Shown here: positions 24,714 through 32,691 of the stretch, in pieces
Numbering within the stretch: the stretch's first letter is position 1
Layout of the letters: each line of letters opens with the position of its first letter
Assembly (NCBI RefSeq): GCF_031954365.1
Contig: NZ_JAUSVZ010000001.1
Strand: one strand, 5' to 3'
Origin: Brevibacillus aydinogluensis
Lineage (GTDB): Bacteria; Bacillota; Bacilli; Brevibacillales; Brevibacillaceae
Length of the DNA stretch: 64,000 nt
Notes under the pieces: generated by a model
Databases searched by the model: none
Told to the model about the DNA's origin: nothing
The model's input: only the letters and a program-made list of their open reading frames with translations
Translations under genes and position numbers: made by a program

Positions 24714-25148
24714 TCACCGAGGCATGGGCGGAAGCGCCGGCGGCACGTAGTTCAGCTCTTCGTCAGTGGTGATGTAGTCCGTGTTGACCATCAGCAGCAG
24801 ATAGCGTCGGCCCGTTTGCGGATCGCTGAGGATGATGTGATCCCGTCCCGCTGCTTCCAGGCGGCCCCGGAAGATTTTGGCGTTCCATTGGGTGTTGTTC
24901 TCAAACGTTTGGTAGACGGTGATCACTTTGCCCAGATTTAAGCGGAGGATGTTTTCGATGTAGGACTCCTCCACTATTTGCCCCGGTGCCAACGGCGTTC
25001 CGGGGATGAAGGACCCGCTGGGCGGCATCGGCATTTGCGTTGGCATTGGCATCGTCGGCTGCTGTGCCGCCGGATACGGATAAGACGACGACGCATACGG
25101 ATCGACGTACGGATTCACATAAGGCGGATAAGGAAATTGCTGGCTCAT
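24714..25148 (-). CDS. gerQ: Spore coat protein GerQ
   Basis: 144 residues; ATG at 25148 behind AAAGGAGAGAG. A Pro/Tyr/Met-rich N-terminus (NPYVDPYASS, MPMPTQMPMPPSG) is followed by the conserved GerQ domain: ESYIENILRLNLGKVITVY, NTQWNAKIF, EAAGRDHIILSDPQTG and DYITTDEELNY. GerQ sits in the spore coat and is needed for CwlJ to reach its place. In B. subtilis GerQ is cross-linked by transglutaminase through N-terminal lysines; none is present in the first ~70 residues here. It follows cwlJ closely, as in B. subtilis. Confidence 0.93.
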   Translation of the reverse strand: MSQQFPYPPYVNPYVDPYASSSYPYPAAQQPTMPMPTQMPMPPSGSFIPGTPLAPGQIVEESYIENILRLNLGKVITVYQTFENNTQWNAKIFRGRLEAAGRDHIILSDPQTGRRYLLLMVNTDYITTDEELNYVPPALPPMPR

Positions 25149-25163
25149 GATGAACTCTCTCCT

Positions 25164-25586
25164 TTAGTAAACTCGTGGACAATCTTGTGGGTTGGGTACA
25201 AAAAAGCAGTGCGCTTTATAGCGACCTACATTTCGTTGGTTATACCACTGAGGCGGACAGTTTCCGGCTGGCCGAAAGAACCACAGCGCGTTTGAAGCAG
25301 GGTGTTGGCGTTCGCCGTTAACGACGCGTCTGGCCAAGCGCCTTTCCTTGTCGCGGGCGCGTTGATAGAAATACGGCTTTTGCACCGCTTCAAAGCCGCC
25401 CGGCGATTGGAAGACCATTTGTCTCATCGTGCGAATGCCGCGAAAGTCCAGGCAGTTGGCGAGGATGCGGTTGACGCCGACGTTGCCGACCATCAGCATG
25501 CCCAAGTCCCCTTCGCCTTCCGCTTCGGCACGCATCAGTCTCGCCAGCATGTCTACATCCCTGCTGTTCGCTTTTATAACGGCCAT
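25164..25586 (-). CDS. cwlJ: Spore cortex-lytic hydrolase CwlJ
   Basis: 140 residues; ATG at 25586 behind TCGGAGGAGGTG. CwlJ-type hydrolase_2 domain: MLARLMRAEAEGEGDLGMLMVGNVGVNRI with the catalytic Glu in RAEAEGE, then FQSPGGFEAVQKPYFYQRA. It degrades spore cortex peptidoglycan in germination, responding to Ca-dipicolinate in B. subtilis. Length matches (about 142). It is 15 bases before gerQ, the usual pair. A weak sigma-E-like -10 (CGTATATT, about 25618-25625) lies upstream; this is only a suggestion. Confidence 0.93.
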   Translation of the reverse strand: MAVIKANSRDVDMLARLMRAEAEGEGDLGMLMVGNVGVNRILANCLDFRGIRTMRQMVFQSPGGFEAVQKPYFYQRARDKERRLARRVVNGERQHPASNALWFFRPAGNCPPQWYNQRNVGRYKAHCFFVPNPQDCPRVY

Positions 25587-25686
25587 TGCTTCACCTCCTC
25601 CGAAAACTCACACTTACAATATACGGACGGCACGCCGGTAGGTGAATGTCCCGCCAATTTTTTGTCGGCGCCGTCATCTCCGGCAG

Positions 25687-25726
25687 CAAAAAAACACGCC
25701 TCGCAGCAGCTCTGCGAGGCGCGTCT
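25687..25726 (-). terminator. Terminator of the YqaA-type gene
   Basis: Stem CGCCTCGCAG/CTGCGAGGCG (25697-25706, 25712-25721); read on the minus strand it is followed by TGTTTTTTT. Confidence 0.85.
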
Positions 25727-25750
25727 TTCATTACATGAGAAATAGCGGCG

Positions 25751-26314
25751 TTACGCCGATTTTTTTCGCTTTTTCCAGATCAGCCAGACGATGGCGACTA
25801 GGGCGCCAATTCCGAGTACGGTCACTTCCAGGTAGCTGTCCAGCAGCTCCTTGGCGTGTTTGCCGTAGAGGTGGAACAACAACCCGATGAGGTAAAACTT
25901 GATGCCGCGTCCCAGGATGGCAAACAGCATCAGCTTGGTCAGCGAGTAGTTGAACACGCCGCTCAAAATGGTAAAGACTTTGAACGGAATGGGGGTAAAT
26001 GAACCAATCAGTACGGCGGCATCGCCATTTTTGGCAAATTGCTCTGTCGCCATCGCCGTCCACTTCTCAGGAAGCAGCTTTTGCAAGAGCGGTTTGCCCA
26101 GCCATTTGCCCAGCATGTAGCCCACCGGTGCACCGAGGATGGAACCGGTAAACGCGACGGTGGCGTACCGCATGGCGGACGTGGGATCGATCAGGCTCAT
26201 CCCGATTTGCAGAAAAAAGGGCGGGACAGGGACAATAAATGAGTCCAGAAAGGCGAGGCCAAACAATCCCCATATACCGTACTGCATAAAGATTTGTGTA
26301 ATTTGATCGAACAT
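25751..26314 (-). CDS. YqaA/DedA-like (VTT domain) membrane protein
   Basis: 187 residues from ATG 26314, behind GAAGGAG. Membrane protein with about five spans: LFGLAFLDSFIVPVPPFFLQ, the GSILGAPVGYMLGKWLGKP motif, GSFTPIPFKVFTILSG and a C-terminal span ending in KKRKK. This matches the SNARE-associated/VTT group (YqaA type), related to DedA lipid scramblases and flippases. A TATAAT lies at 26402-26407 on the minus strand, about 88 bases upstream. Lone gene with its own terminator. The lipid substrate is unknown. Confidence 0.8.
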   Translation of the reverse strand: MFDQITQIFMQYGIWGLFGLAFLDSFIVPVPPFFLQIGMSLIDPTSAMRYATVAFTGSILGAPVGYMLGKWLGKPLLQKLLPEKWTAMATEQFAKNGDAAVLIGSFTPIPFKVFTILSGVFNYSLTKLMLFAILGRGIKFYLIGLLFHLYGKHAKELLDSYLEVTVLGIGALVAIVWLIWKKRKKSA

Positions 26315-26596
26315 GAGCGTCTCCTTCAGGAGGGTTTTCCTCGTCTGTCGCTTTGAGCAGAGCCAGCTTCTGCGAAAGGACTTCATCCGGCGTTTTTCTT
26401 CATTATACCGGAAACAAAAAGGTTTCTGTAGTGATATCCTATGACAGGCTCTTGCCAAACAGAATGATTATTGGTGGAGTGGAGCGATGTTTTTCTGACA
26501 AGGTAATACGCGTCACATGTCAAAAGGTTTCTCCCCCATTTTTTGTACGAAGCAAGGGTTTTTTCCTGTGCGCTTCTATCTGCCGGCCGTTTCGGA

Positions 26597-26605
26597 CATA
26601 CTGTT
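26597..26605 (+). promoter_or_regulatory. Possible sporulation (sigma-E/K) -10 element
   Basis: CATACTGTT at 26597-26605, 30 bases before the coat-protein start, resembles the CATA-type -10 of sigma-E and sigma-K; the -35 is not clear. The rest of 26315-26634 shows no gene. Confidence 0.3.
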
Positions 26606-26634
26606 AGGGATTTGGAAAAAAGGAGGAAACCATC

Positions 26635-27588
26635 ATGTTGCAAGCTCATTCGTACACAGCTCATGAAGTGATGGAACTGCACGAGGCGCTCACCTGCACG
26701 ATTGACGCGCTGAATACGATGCAGTTGTACACCCCCTATATCCGCGACCCGGAACTGGTCCAGCTGGTCGGTTACCAGATGCAGTTTATGCAAAACGAAT
26801 ACAACAGCATGGTACATACCGTGCACGGGCTGGGAGTGGGGGAATGCCTGCCGTACCGGCCCAGCACGCAGGTGTGGCAGACGCGCGCCCTGCCTACTAC
26901 CGCCGCTGCCCAACCGCCGGCAGCTCCACAGCAGGCTGCATCTCACCAGCCCAATGCTCGCCCGGATCAGATGGACGATCACGACGTAGCGTCAGCGGTG
27001 CTCGGCCTGCACAAGGCGGGGGCCAAAGCAAAAATGGCCGCAGCGCTGGAGTCGGCCCATCCTCATCTGCGCGGCATGCTCCTGCAAGGGGCGGTCAACT
27101 GTGCCCAACAGGCCTACGACATGTGGAGCTACATGCAGCGGAAAGGCTACTATCCGCTGGCGACGCTGCCGCAGGAGACGAGCGCTCAACTGCTGCGCGG
27201 CTATCAGCCGATTGCCGTGAACGGACAGACGGCCATGTCCGCACAGGTCCCGCCCGCCGCGTCCGGTCAACTGCAGACGCCGCCGTCCAATGACAGCACG
27301 CTGACGAATGCGGTCAATCCCGGAGGGGCGGTCCAGCAGACGCCGCTGTCGTCGTCCCTGCAAGCAGGCGGAGCAGCGGGCCAGCCGGTCAATGCCAGCC
27401 AGATTTTTTCCTCCCCCGCCTATCGACAGGCACATGCCGGCGTACCGGCAGGAGAAACGACGATGATCGCCGGTCAGGACGCTTCGATGACGGCAGATCT
27501 GATGGGAGAAATGTCCCGTGATACGGAGGGTCGCCAGGTAAAAAGGCGCAAAAAGGATGCACCATCCGATCCGACAATTGGTCATTAA
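26635..27588 (+). CDS. CotF-like spore coat protein
   Basis: 317 residues; ATG at 26635 behind AAAGGAGG. Two ferritin-like helical segments (TAHEVMELHEALTCTIDALN and about residues 110-175, with LQGAVNCAQQAYDMWSYM) typical of CotF-domain coat proteins. They are split by a Pro/Ala/Gln-rich linker and followed by a long Gln/Ala/Ser-rich tail with a KRRKK end. The second helix block ends MQRKGYYPL, a CotF feature. Likely deposited in the spore coat. A CATA-type -10 upstream fits mother-cell expression. Confidence 0.75.
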   Translation: MLQAHSYTAHEVMELHEALTCTIDALNTMQLYTPYIRDPELVQLVGYQMQFMQNEYNSMVHTVHGLGVGECLPYRPSTQVWQTRALPTTAAAQPPAAPQQAASHQPNARPDQMDDHDVASAVLGLHKAGAKAKMAAALESAHPHLRGMLLQGAVNCAQQAYDMWSYMQRKGYYPLATLPQETSAQLLRGYQPIAVNGQTAMSAQVPPAASGQLQTPPSNDSTLTNAVNPGGAVQQTPLSSSLQAGGAAGQPVNASQIFSSPAYRQAHAGVPAGETTMIAGQDASMTADLMGEMSRDTEGRQVKRRKKDAPSDPTIGH

Positions 27589-27603
27589 GTTCCAATTTGG
27601 GCG

Positions 27604-27633
27604 TTGACGGTAGGAAAGATTGTCCACTACTAT
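27604..27633 (+). promoter_or_regulatory. Probable sigma-A promoter
   Basis: TTGACG (27604-27609), 18-bp spacer, TACTAT (27628-27633), about 30 bases before the 72-aa gene. Confidence 0.45.
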
Positions 27634-27665
27634 AGAGGTGCAGTCCATACAACGGGAGGTACCGG

Positions 27666-27884
27666 ATGAAAACGCTGGGATCGGGGAAAGTCATCTTCTA
27701 TGCACCGGACGGGACAACCCTGGAGCTGAAAGGGGAAATCGACGTTCGCGGGGACCGTGTGGCCGTCACGGAGATTATCTATTTCAACGGAAGGCCAAAC
27801 GGCGCGCGGGAAACGAATCTGCCGCTCGTCCAGACTGTCATTTACTGGGAGCCGGAAGTGTACGAGGAAATCGGTTTTGAATAG
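27666..27884 (+). CDS. Small unknown protein, 72 aa
   Basis: ATG at 27666 behind GGGAGGTACCGG. A compact acidic protein (pattern GKVIFYAPDGTTLELKGEID, ending YWEPEVYEEIGFE) that looks like a small beta-barrel. No recognised domain. It has its own promoter-like sequence and its own terminator, which favours a real gene. Function unknown. Confidence 0.65.
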   Translation: MKTLGSGKVIFYAPDGTTLELKGEIDVRGDRVAVTEIIYFNGRPNGARETNLPLVQTVIYWEPEVYEEIGFE

Positions 27885-27890
27885 TGTTGG

Positions 27891-27924
27891 CGCAACCTTG
27901 CCAATAGGCAGGGTTGTTTTTTTG
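27891..27924 (+). terminator. Terminator after the 72-aa gene
   Basis: CAACCTTGCC/GGCAGGGTTG (27893-27902, 27907-27916) with a tight 4-base loop and TTTTTTT. Confidence 0.85.
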
Positions 27925-27967
27925 TGTTACGATGAATCGTGGACGCAGTATAGAAGGAGTGATCCTT

Positions 27968-29074
27968 TTGATCGATAAGATTTTGGAGCGGGCGCTCGCC
28001 GGTGAACGCCTCGGTCTGGAAGACGGCCTCACCCTGTTTGCGAGTGACGAGATCGAGAAAATGGGCCACTACGCCGACCTGGTCATGAAGAAGTGGCATC
28101 CGGAGCCGATCACCACGTTTGTCATCGGGCGCAATATCAACTACAGCAATGTGTGCGACACCTACTGCCGGTTCTGCGCCTTTTACCGCCCTCCGGGTTC
28201 CCCGGAAGGATACGTGCTGCCCAACGAAGTCATCTACCAAAAAATTCAGGAGACGGTGGATGTAGGCGGCACGGAAATCCTGATGCAGGGCGGCACCAAC
28301 CCGGACCTGCCGTTTGAGTACTACCTGGATCTGCTGCGAAACATCAAGCAGCGCTTCCCGCAAATCACGATGCACTCGTTTTCCACTGCGGAAGTGCAAA
28401 AAATGGCGCAGGTGTCCGGTCTGCCTGTGGAGGAAGTGCTGAAGCAGTTGAAGGAAGCCGGGCTCGATTCGCTGCCGGGCGCGGGCGGGGAGATCCTGGA
28501 CGACCGCACGCGGCGCAAGATTTCCCGCCTCAAGGGTTCCTGGAAAGACTGGATCGAGACGCAAAAGGCGGCTCACCGCGTCGGCCTGCCGGGGACGGCG
28601 ACGATGGTGATTGGCTTTGGCGAGGAGATGGAAGAACGCGTGCTGTCGCTGATGCGCATCCGCGAGGCGCAGGACGAGACCAAGGGCTTCACGGCCTTTA
28701 TCGTCTGGACGTTCCAGCCGGAGAACACCAACATGAAGGCGGTCAACAACACCCCGGAGGAATACCTGAAAACGCTGGCGATCAGCCGGCTGATGCTGGA
28801 CAACATCGCAAACTTTCAGTCGTCCTGGGTGACAATGGGACCGGAGATCGGCAAGCTGTCGCTCTCTTACGGCTGCAACGACTTCGGCTCGACGATGATG
28901 GAGGAGAACGTCGTCTCCGCTGCCGCATGCACCTACAAGGTGAACACCAACCTGATCCTGAAACTCATCCGCGAAGCGGGCAAAATCCCCGCGCAGCGCA
29001 ATACCCGCTATGAAATCCTGCGCATCTTCGGCGAAGGCGAGATGGCGGAACACGACTTTGTCATGCAGAATTGA
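27968..29074 (+). CDS. mqnC: Cyclic dehypoxanthine futalosine synthase
   Basis: 368 residues; TTG at 27968 is chosen because AAGGAG lies 8 bases upstream, and it gives the family length (about 360-370). MqnC is a radical SAM enzyme that cyclises dehypoxanthine futalosine in the futalosine route to menaquinone. The cluster motif is C63-x3-C67-x2-C70 in SNVCDTYCRFC, preceded by the typical NINYSN; QGGTNP, SLPGAGGEIL and TMVIGFGE are further family segments. No other mqn gene is in the window. CofH/MqnE relatives are alternatives, but the segment order favours MqnC. Confidence 0.88.
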   Translation: MIDKILERALAGERLGLEDGLTLFASDEIEKMGHYADLVMKKWHPEPITTFVIGRNINYSNVCDTYCRFCAFYRPPGSPEGYVLPNEVIYQKIQETVDVGGTEILMQGGTNPDLPFEYYLDLLRNIKQRFPQITMHSFSTAEVQKMAQVSGLPVEEVLKQLKEAGLDSLPGAGGEILDDRTRRKISRLKGSWKDWIETQKAAHRVGLPGTATMVIGFGEEMEERVLSLMRIREAQDETKGFTAFIVWTFQPENTNMKAVNNTPEEYLKTLAISRLMLDNIANFQSSWVTMGPEIGKLSLSYGCNDFGSTMMEENVVSAAACTYKVNTNLILKLIREAGKIPAQRNTRYEILRIFGEGEMAEHDFVMQN

Positions 29075-29085
29075 CCGATCCGACA

Positions 29086-29127
29086 CAAACAAACACGGAG
29101 CCGCGACGGCTTCGTGTTTGTTTTATG
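29086..29127 (+). terminator. Terminator after mqnC
   Basis: CAAACACGGAGCCG pairs with CGGCTTCGTGTTTG (about 29090-29103, 29107-29120) and is followed by TTTTAT. Confidence 0.8.
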
Positions 29128-29160
29128 CAAGCGGCTTCCCCTGTTTCCATCCGTTTAAAA

Positions 29161-29188
29161 GTATATCGCCCCAGGTGGGACATATACT
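29161..29188 (+). promoter_or_regulatory. Probable sigma-E promoter of ytxC
   Basis: GTATATC (29161-29167), 13-bp spacer, CATATACT (29181-29188). This is close to the sigma-E pattern KMATATT / CATACANT and fits the sporulation annotation of YtxC. Confidence 0.45.
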
Positions 29189-29218
29189 GTAACTACACTG
29201 CGGATGGGGGGGATGGAT

Positions 29219-30139
29219 ATGCAGCGTTTTGCCGTGTGGCTGGAAAATGTCCCTGCACATTGTGACGCGTTTCGCTCCATCGTGTCCGAGCTGAAGAAGC
29301 GGGTCAACATGGAGCCGGTGCGCATTACATACAGGGAACAGGAGCAGGGCGACTACCGTTTGTTCCTCTTTCAGAGCACGTCTACCGAGGAGTACAACGC
29401 GGAGACGATTGAGTGGGCCCGTGCGTTTGTTTCCCTGGCAGTGGCTGAATGGATTCTCCGGGTCAAGGAACCGGAAGTGCTGGAGGAAATCGCCGCCGAC
29501 TTGCTCGCAGCGGAAGCTCTGGAAGAGGAGTGGCCGTTGATCCTTCCGTATGTGCAGCGGATTTGTCAAGACCAGCAAGAAGGCGACACGGACCTGCTCC
29601 ATGCCACCGCCCGCAAGGCAGCCGTCTACCGCAAAGTATTCGCTTATTTGGAAGAGGAGCGGGAGCTGAATGTACTCGGCTTCGTCCGTTTCCGTCTGCA
29701 AGATCATTGGAACGAACTGTTTGAACTGGTGGAAACCGGCCTGGACGATTATCTGGAAGACAAGCAGTACCAGGAATTTGTCGAGCTGCTGCGGTACTAT
29801 ATCGCCGCGCAGGAGACCAAACAGGAAGTGGTTCACGTCGTTCCTAGTGTAGACAAACCGTTCCTGCTCTATGACAAACACGGCACACGGCTGCGGCTGG
29901 ACCAGCTCGATGCCATATTCAGCATTGGCGAGCAGAACAGCCGCGAAGAAGACTACCTGGTGAGCGCGCTGGTAACGCTCGCTCCAGAGCGCATCGTGAT
30001 GCATCTGGCGCAGGACAGGCCCGCACTGCTCCAGACCGTCCACAGCATCTTTGACGGCAAGGTGATGTCGTGCCATTCCTGTCCGCTCTGCCTGGCGGGC
30101 AGACGTGCACTTGACGGACACAAGCCGACTCCTCTATAA
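29219..30139 (+). CDS. ytxC: Sporulation protein YtxC
   Basis: 306 residues from ATG 29219, six bases after a run of seven Gs; ATG 29213 and 29204 are alternatives in the same phase. Mostly helical, soluble, with ARAFVSLAVAEWILRVKE, KAAVYRKVFAYLEEERELNVLGFVRFRL, EFVELLRYYI and a C-terminal CHSCPLC pair that may bind metal or form a disulfide. Matches the putative sporulation protein YtxC family, and its place directly before thrS is the same as in B. subtilis. A sigma-E-type promoter precedes it. Molecular role unknown. Confidence 0.85.
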   Translation: MQRFAVWLENVPAHCDAFRSIVSELKKRVNMEPVRITYREQEQGDYRLFLFQSTSTEEYNAETIEWARAFVSLAVAEWILRVKEPEVLEEIAADLLAAEALEEEWPLILPYVQRICQDQQEGDTDLLHATARKAAVYRKVFAYLEEERELNVLGFVRFRLQDHWNELFELVETGLDDYLEDKQYQEFVELLRYYIAAQETKQEVVHVVPSVDKPFLLYDKHGTRLRLDQLDAIFSIGEQNSREEDYLVSALVTLAPERIVMHLAQDRPALLQTVHSIFDGKVMSCHSCPLCLAGRRALDGHKPTPL

Positions 30140-30140
30140 T
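30111..30140 (+). promoter_or_regulatory. Sigma-A promoter of thrS
   Basis: TTGACG (30111-30116), 18-bp spacer, TATAAT (30135-30140), overlapping the last codons of ytxC. It drives the T-box leader. Confidence 0.7.
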
Positions 30141-30167
30141 GACAGACAACAACTGCAGATGTGTTGA

Positions 30168-30460
30168 AATACGATGAGAAGGACATGGACGATATCCACG
30201 TCGCTGCAGAGAGGCGGGCCGCTGGCTGGAAGCCCGCTGCGAACGCGTATCGCTCTACCCCCTTCGAGTAGCGGCCGGGAACAAAGCTACGCGCTTTCAG
30301 TATCGGCACGCCGGGCATACCGTTATGGCAAGGAAGGATTCGGCTTTCGTCCGATTGGTCGGGAGGATGTCCCGATGGCAATTGTCAAGCCGAATCAAAT
30401 GAGGGTGGTACCACGGGTAAGAAACACTCGTCCCTTTGGGGATGGGTGTTTTTATTTTTT
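30168..30460 (+). promoter_or_regulatory. Threonine T-box riboswitch of thrS
   Basis: AGGGTGGTACCACGG (30402-30416) is the T-box antiterminator core. Stem I starts at GATGAGAAGGA (30174-30184). The specifier is probably ACC at 30257-30259: aligning the three T-boxes of this window puts ACC, CTC and TTC in the same place, each followed by a ~10-base block ending in GAGY. The terminator is AACACTCGTCCC against GGGATGGGTGTT with TTTTTATTTTTT (30422-30460). Uncharged tRNA-Thr should favour read-through. Confidence 0.9.
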
Positions 30461-30505
30461 CCAAATCCATTATTTATTATTTTACGCAGAAAGGACGTAT
30501 GGATC

Positions 30506-32419
30506 GTGGCACAAGTCAACATTACGTTCCCGGATGGGGCCGTACGCCAATACGAATCCGGCATCACCATCGAGGACATCGCGGGCTCCATCAGCACGAG
30601 CCTGAAGAAAAAGGCCGTCGCCGGCAAGCTGAACGGCAAGGTGGTGGATTTGTACACGTCGGTGCAAGACGACGCGGCGATCGAGATCGTGACGCTGGAC
30701 AGCCCGGAAGGTTTGGAAGTGTACCGCCACAGCACCGCCCACCTGCTGGCACAGGCCGTCAAGCGCCTCTACGGAAAAGAGGTGAAGCTGGGGATCGGTC
30801 CCGTTATTGAAGACGGCTTCTATTACGACATGGACATTCCGGTAACGCTCACCCCTGACGATCTGGGCAAAATTGAAGCCGAGATGGAAAAGATCATCAA
30901 GGAAGACCTGCCGATTCGCCGCAAGGTGGTCAGCCGCGAAGAAGCGATTCAGATCTTTCAGGGAATCAACGACCATCTGAAACTGGAGCTGATCCGCGAC
31001 CTGCCGGAAGACGCTGTGATCACCATCTACGAGCAGGGCGAGTTCTTCGACCTGTGCCGCGGGCCGCACCTGCCGTCCACCGGCTACATCAAGGCGTTCA
31101 AACTGATGAGCGTGGCTGGCGCGTACTGGCGCGGCAAAGCGGAAAACCAGGTGCTGCAGCGCGTCTACGGTACCGCGTGGCCGAAAAAGGCGGAGCTGGA
31201 CGAATACCTGCATTTCATCGAAGAGGCGAAAAAGCGCGACCACCGCAAACTGGGCAAAGAGCTTGAGCTGTTCATGTTCTCCGAAGAGGCGCCGGGCATG
31301 CCGTTCTACCTGCCGAAGGGCTTTACTGTCCGCAACGAGCTGGAACAGTTCTCCCGTCGTTTGCAGCAGTTGGCCCATTACACCGAGGTGCGCACGCCGT
31401 TTATCATGAACCAGCGCCTCTGGCTGCAATCCGGCCACTGGGACCACTACCACGAGAACATGTACTTCTCTGAGGTGGACAACACCACCTACGCCCTGAA
31501 GCCGATGAACTGTCCAGGCCACATGCTGATTTACAAAAACAAGATTCACTCCTACCGCGATCTGCCGATCCGCTACTCCGAATTCGGTCAGGTGCATCGC
31601 CACGAGTTTTCCGGTGCGCTGAACGGGATGCTGCGGGTGCGGACGTTCTGCCAGGACGACGCGCACGTCTTCGTTCGTCCGGATCAGATCGAGAGCGAGA
31701 TCAAAAGCATGATCCAGCTGATCGACCGCATCTACAAGGTGTTCGGCTTCGAGTACAGCGTGGCGCTCTCCACCCGTCCGGAGGATTCGATGGGCTCCGA
31801 CGAACTGTGGGAGATCGCGGAAAGCTCGCTGAAAAAAGTGCTGGAGGAGTCCGGCATGCCGTACGAGATCAAGGAAGGGGACGGCGCGTTCTACGGACCG
31901 AAGATCGACTTCCAGATCACCGACGCGCTGAAACGTCGCCATCAGTGCGGCACCATCCAGCTTGACTTCCAGATGCCGGAGAAGTTTGACCTGTCTTACA
32001 TCGGCCAGGACAACGAGAAGCACCGTCCGGTCGTGCTGCACCGCGCCATGTACGGTTCCATGGAGCGCTTCATCGGCATCCTGATCGAGCACTACGCGGG
32101 TGCGTTCCCGACCTGGCTGTCGCCGGTACAGGTGCGGTTGATGACGATCAGTGACGCGCACGTGCCGTACGCCGAAGAGGTGCTCGCGAAAATGGAACAG
32201 GCCGGCATCCGCGTGGAACTGGACGCCCGCAACGAAAAAATCGGCTACAAAATCCGCGAGGCCCAGGTGCAAAAGATTCCGTACATGCTGGTCATCGGGG
32301 AAAAAGAAGTGGCGGAGGGCACCCTGTCCGTCCGCAAACGCGGCGTAGGCGACGAAGGGGCGCTTCCGGTGGATGAGTTCATCGCCAAAATCAAACAGGA
32401 AATCAGCGAGATGAAGTAA
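30506..32419 (+). CDS. thrS: Threonyl-tRNA synthetase
   Basis: 637 residues; GTG at 30506 after AAAGGACGTATGGATC gives the usual MAQVNITFPDG start of Bacillales ThrS (about 640 aa). TGS domain (about 1-62), editing domain with HSTAHLLAQAVK, class II catalytic core with MNCPGHMLIY, RYSEFGQVHRHE and the zinc ligands (Cys in NCPGH, His residues), and a C-terminal anticodon-binding domain. Charges tRNA-Thr in the cytoplasm. Controlled by the T-box ahead of it. Its 3' side runs directly into repeat copy C. Confidence 0.97.
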   Translation: MAQVNITFPDGAVRQYESGITIEDIAGSISTSLKKKAVAGKLNGKVVDLYTSVQDDAAIEIVTLDSPEGLEVYRHSTAHLLAQAVKRLYGKEVKLGIGPVIEDGFYYDMDIPVTLTPDDLGKIEAEMEKIIKEDLPIRRKVVSREEAIQIFQGINDHLKLELIRDLPEDAVITIYEQGEFFDLCRGPHLPSTGYIKAFKLMSVAGAYWRGKAENQVLQRVYGTAWPKKAELDEYLHFIEEAKKRDHRKLGKELELFMFSEEAPGMPFYLPKGFTVRNELEQFSRRLQQLAHYTEVRTPFIMNQRLWLQSGHWDHYHENMYFSEVDNTTYALKPMNCPGHMLIYKNKIHSYRDLPIRYSEFGQVHRHEFSGALNGMLRVRTFCQDDAHVFVRPDQIESEIKSMIQLIDRIYKVFGFEYSVALSTRPEDSMGSDELWEIAESSLKKVLEESGMPYEIKEGDGAFYGPKIDFQITDALKRRHQCGTIQLDFQMPEKFDLSYIGQDNEKHRPVVLHRAMYGSMERFIGILIEHYAGAFPTWLSPVQVRLMTISDAHVPYAEEVLAKMEQAGIRVELDARNEKIGYKIREAQVQKIPYMLVIGEKEVAEGTLSVRKRGVGDEGALPVDEFIAKIKQEISEMK

Positions 32420-32429
32420 GCTGCTGCAA

Positions 32430-32612
32430 AAGGGCCGTTCCCGATTGGGACGGCCCTCAGCGTGTAGATAAAGTCCGTTGCGCATGGGTGATAGCACCCG
32501 CTCGCTCTCTTGATCCATGCCTCGTACGTTTTCTCCACCTTCGGTTGATCAATGCGCAGGCCTTTTTGCCTGGAAACGATGAAAGACCGTTTCTTTGCGG
32601 ACACTCAATATC
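32430..32612 (-). repeat. Dispersed repeat, copy C
   Basis: Read on the minus strand: GAGTGTCCGCA, hairpin 1 (AGAAACGGT/ATCGTTTCC, plus-strand 32572-32594), hairpin 2 CAGGC-AAAAAG-GCCTG, then TGCGCATTGATCAACCGAAGGTGGAG-like sequence, AGAGCGAGCGGGTG, CACCCATGCGC, ACGGACTTTATCTACACGCTGA, and a terminator GGGCCGT/ACGGCCC followed by TTTTGC (32430-32457). One change in hairpin 1 relative to copy B keeps pairing through a G-U. No insertion here, so it is the empty-site form of copy B. On the plus strand the terminator hairpin may also close thrS. Confidence 0.75.
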
Positions 32613-32640
32613 CGCGTCACACTTCTGCCATTGTTCCGGC

Positions 32641-32669
32641 TTGATCTTGGCAGGCTGCAGGTCTAGTAT
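32641..32669 (+). promoter_or_regulatory. Sigma-A promoter of moaA
   Basis: TTGATC (32641-32646), 17-bp spacer, TAGTAT (32664-32669), 23 bases before the moaA ATG. Confidence 0.6.
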
Positions 32670-32691
32670 GGAATCAGGAGAGTGATCCGAT

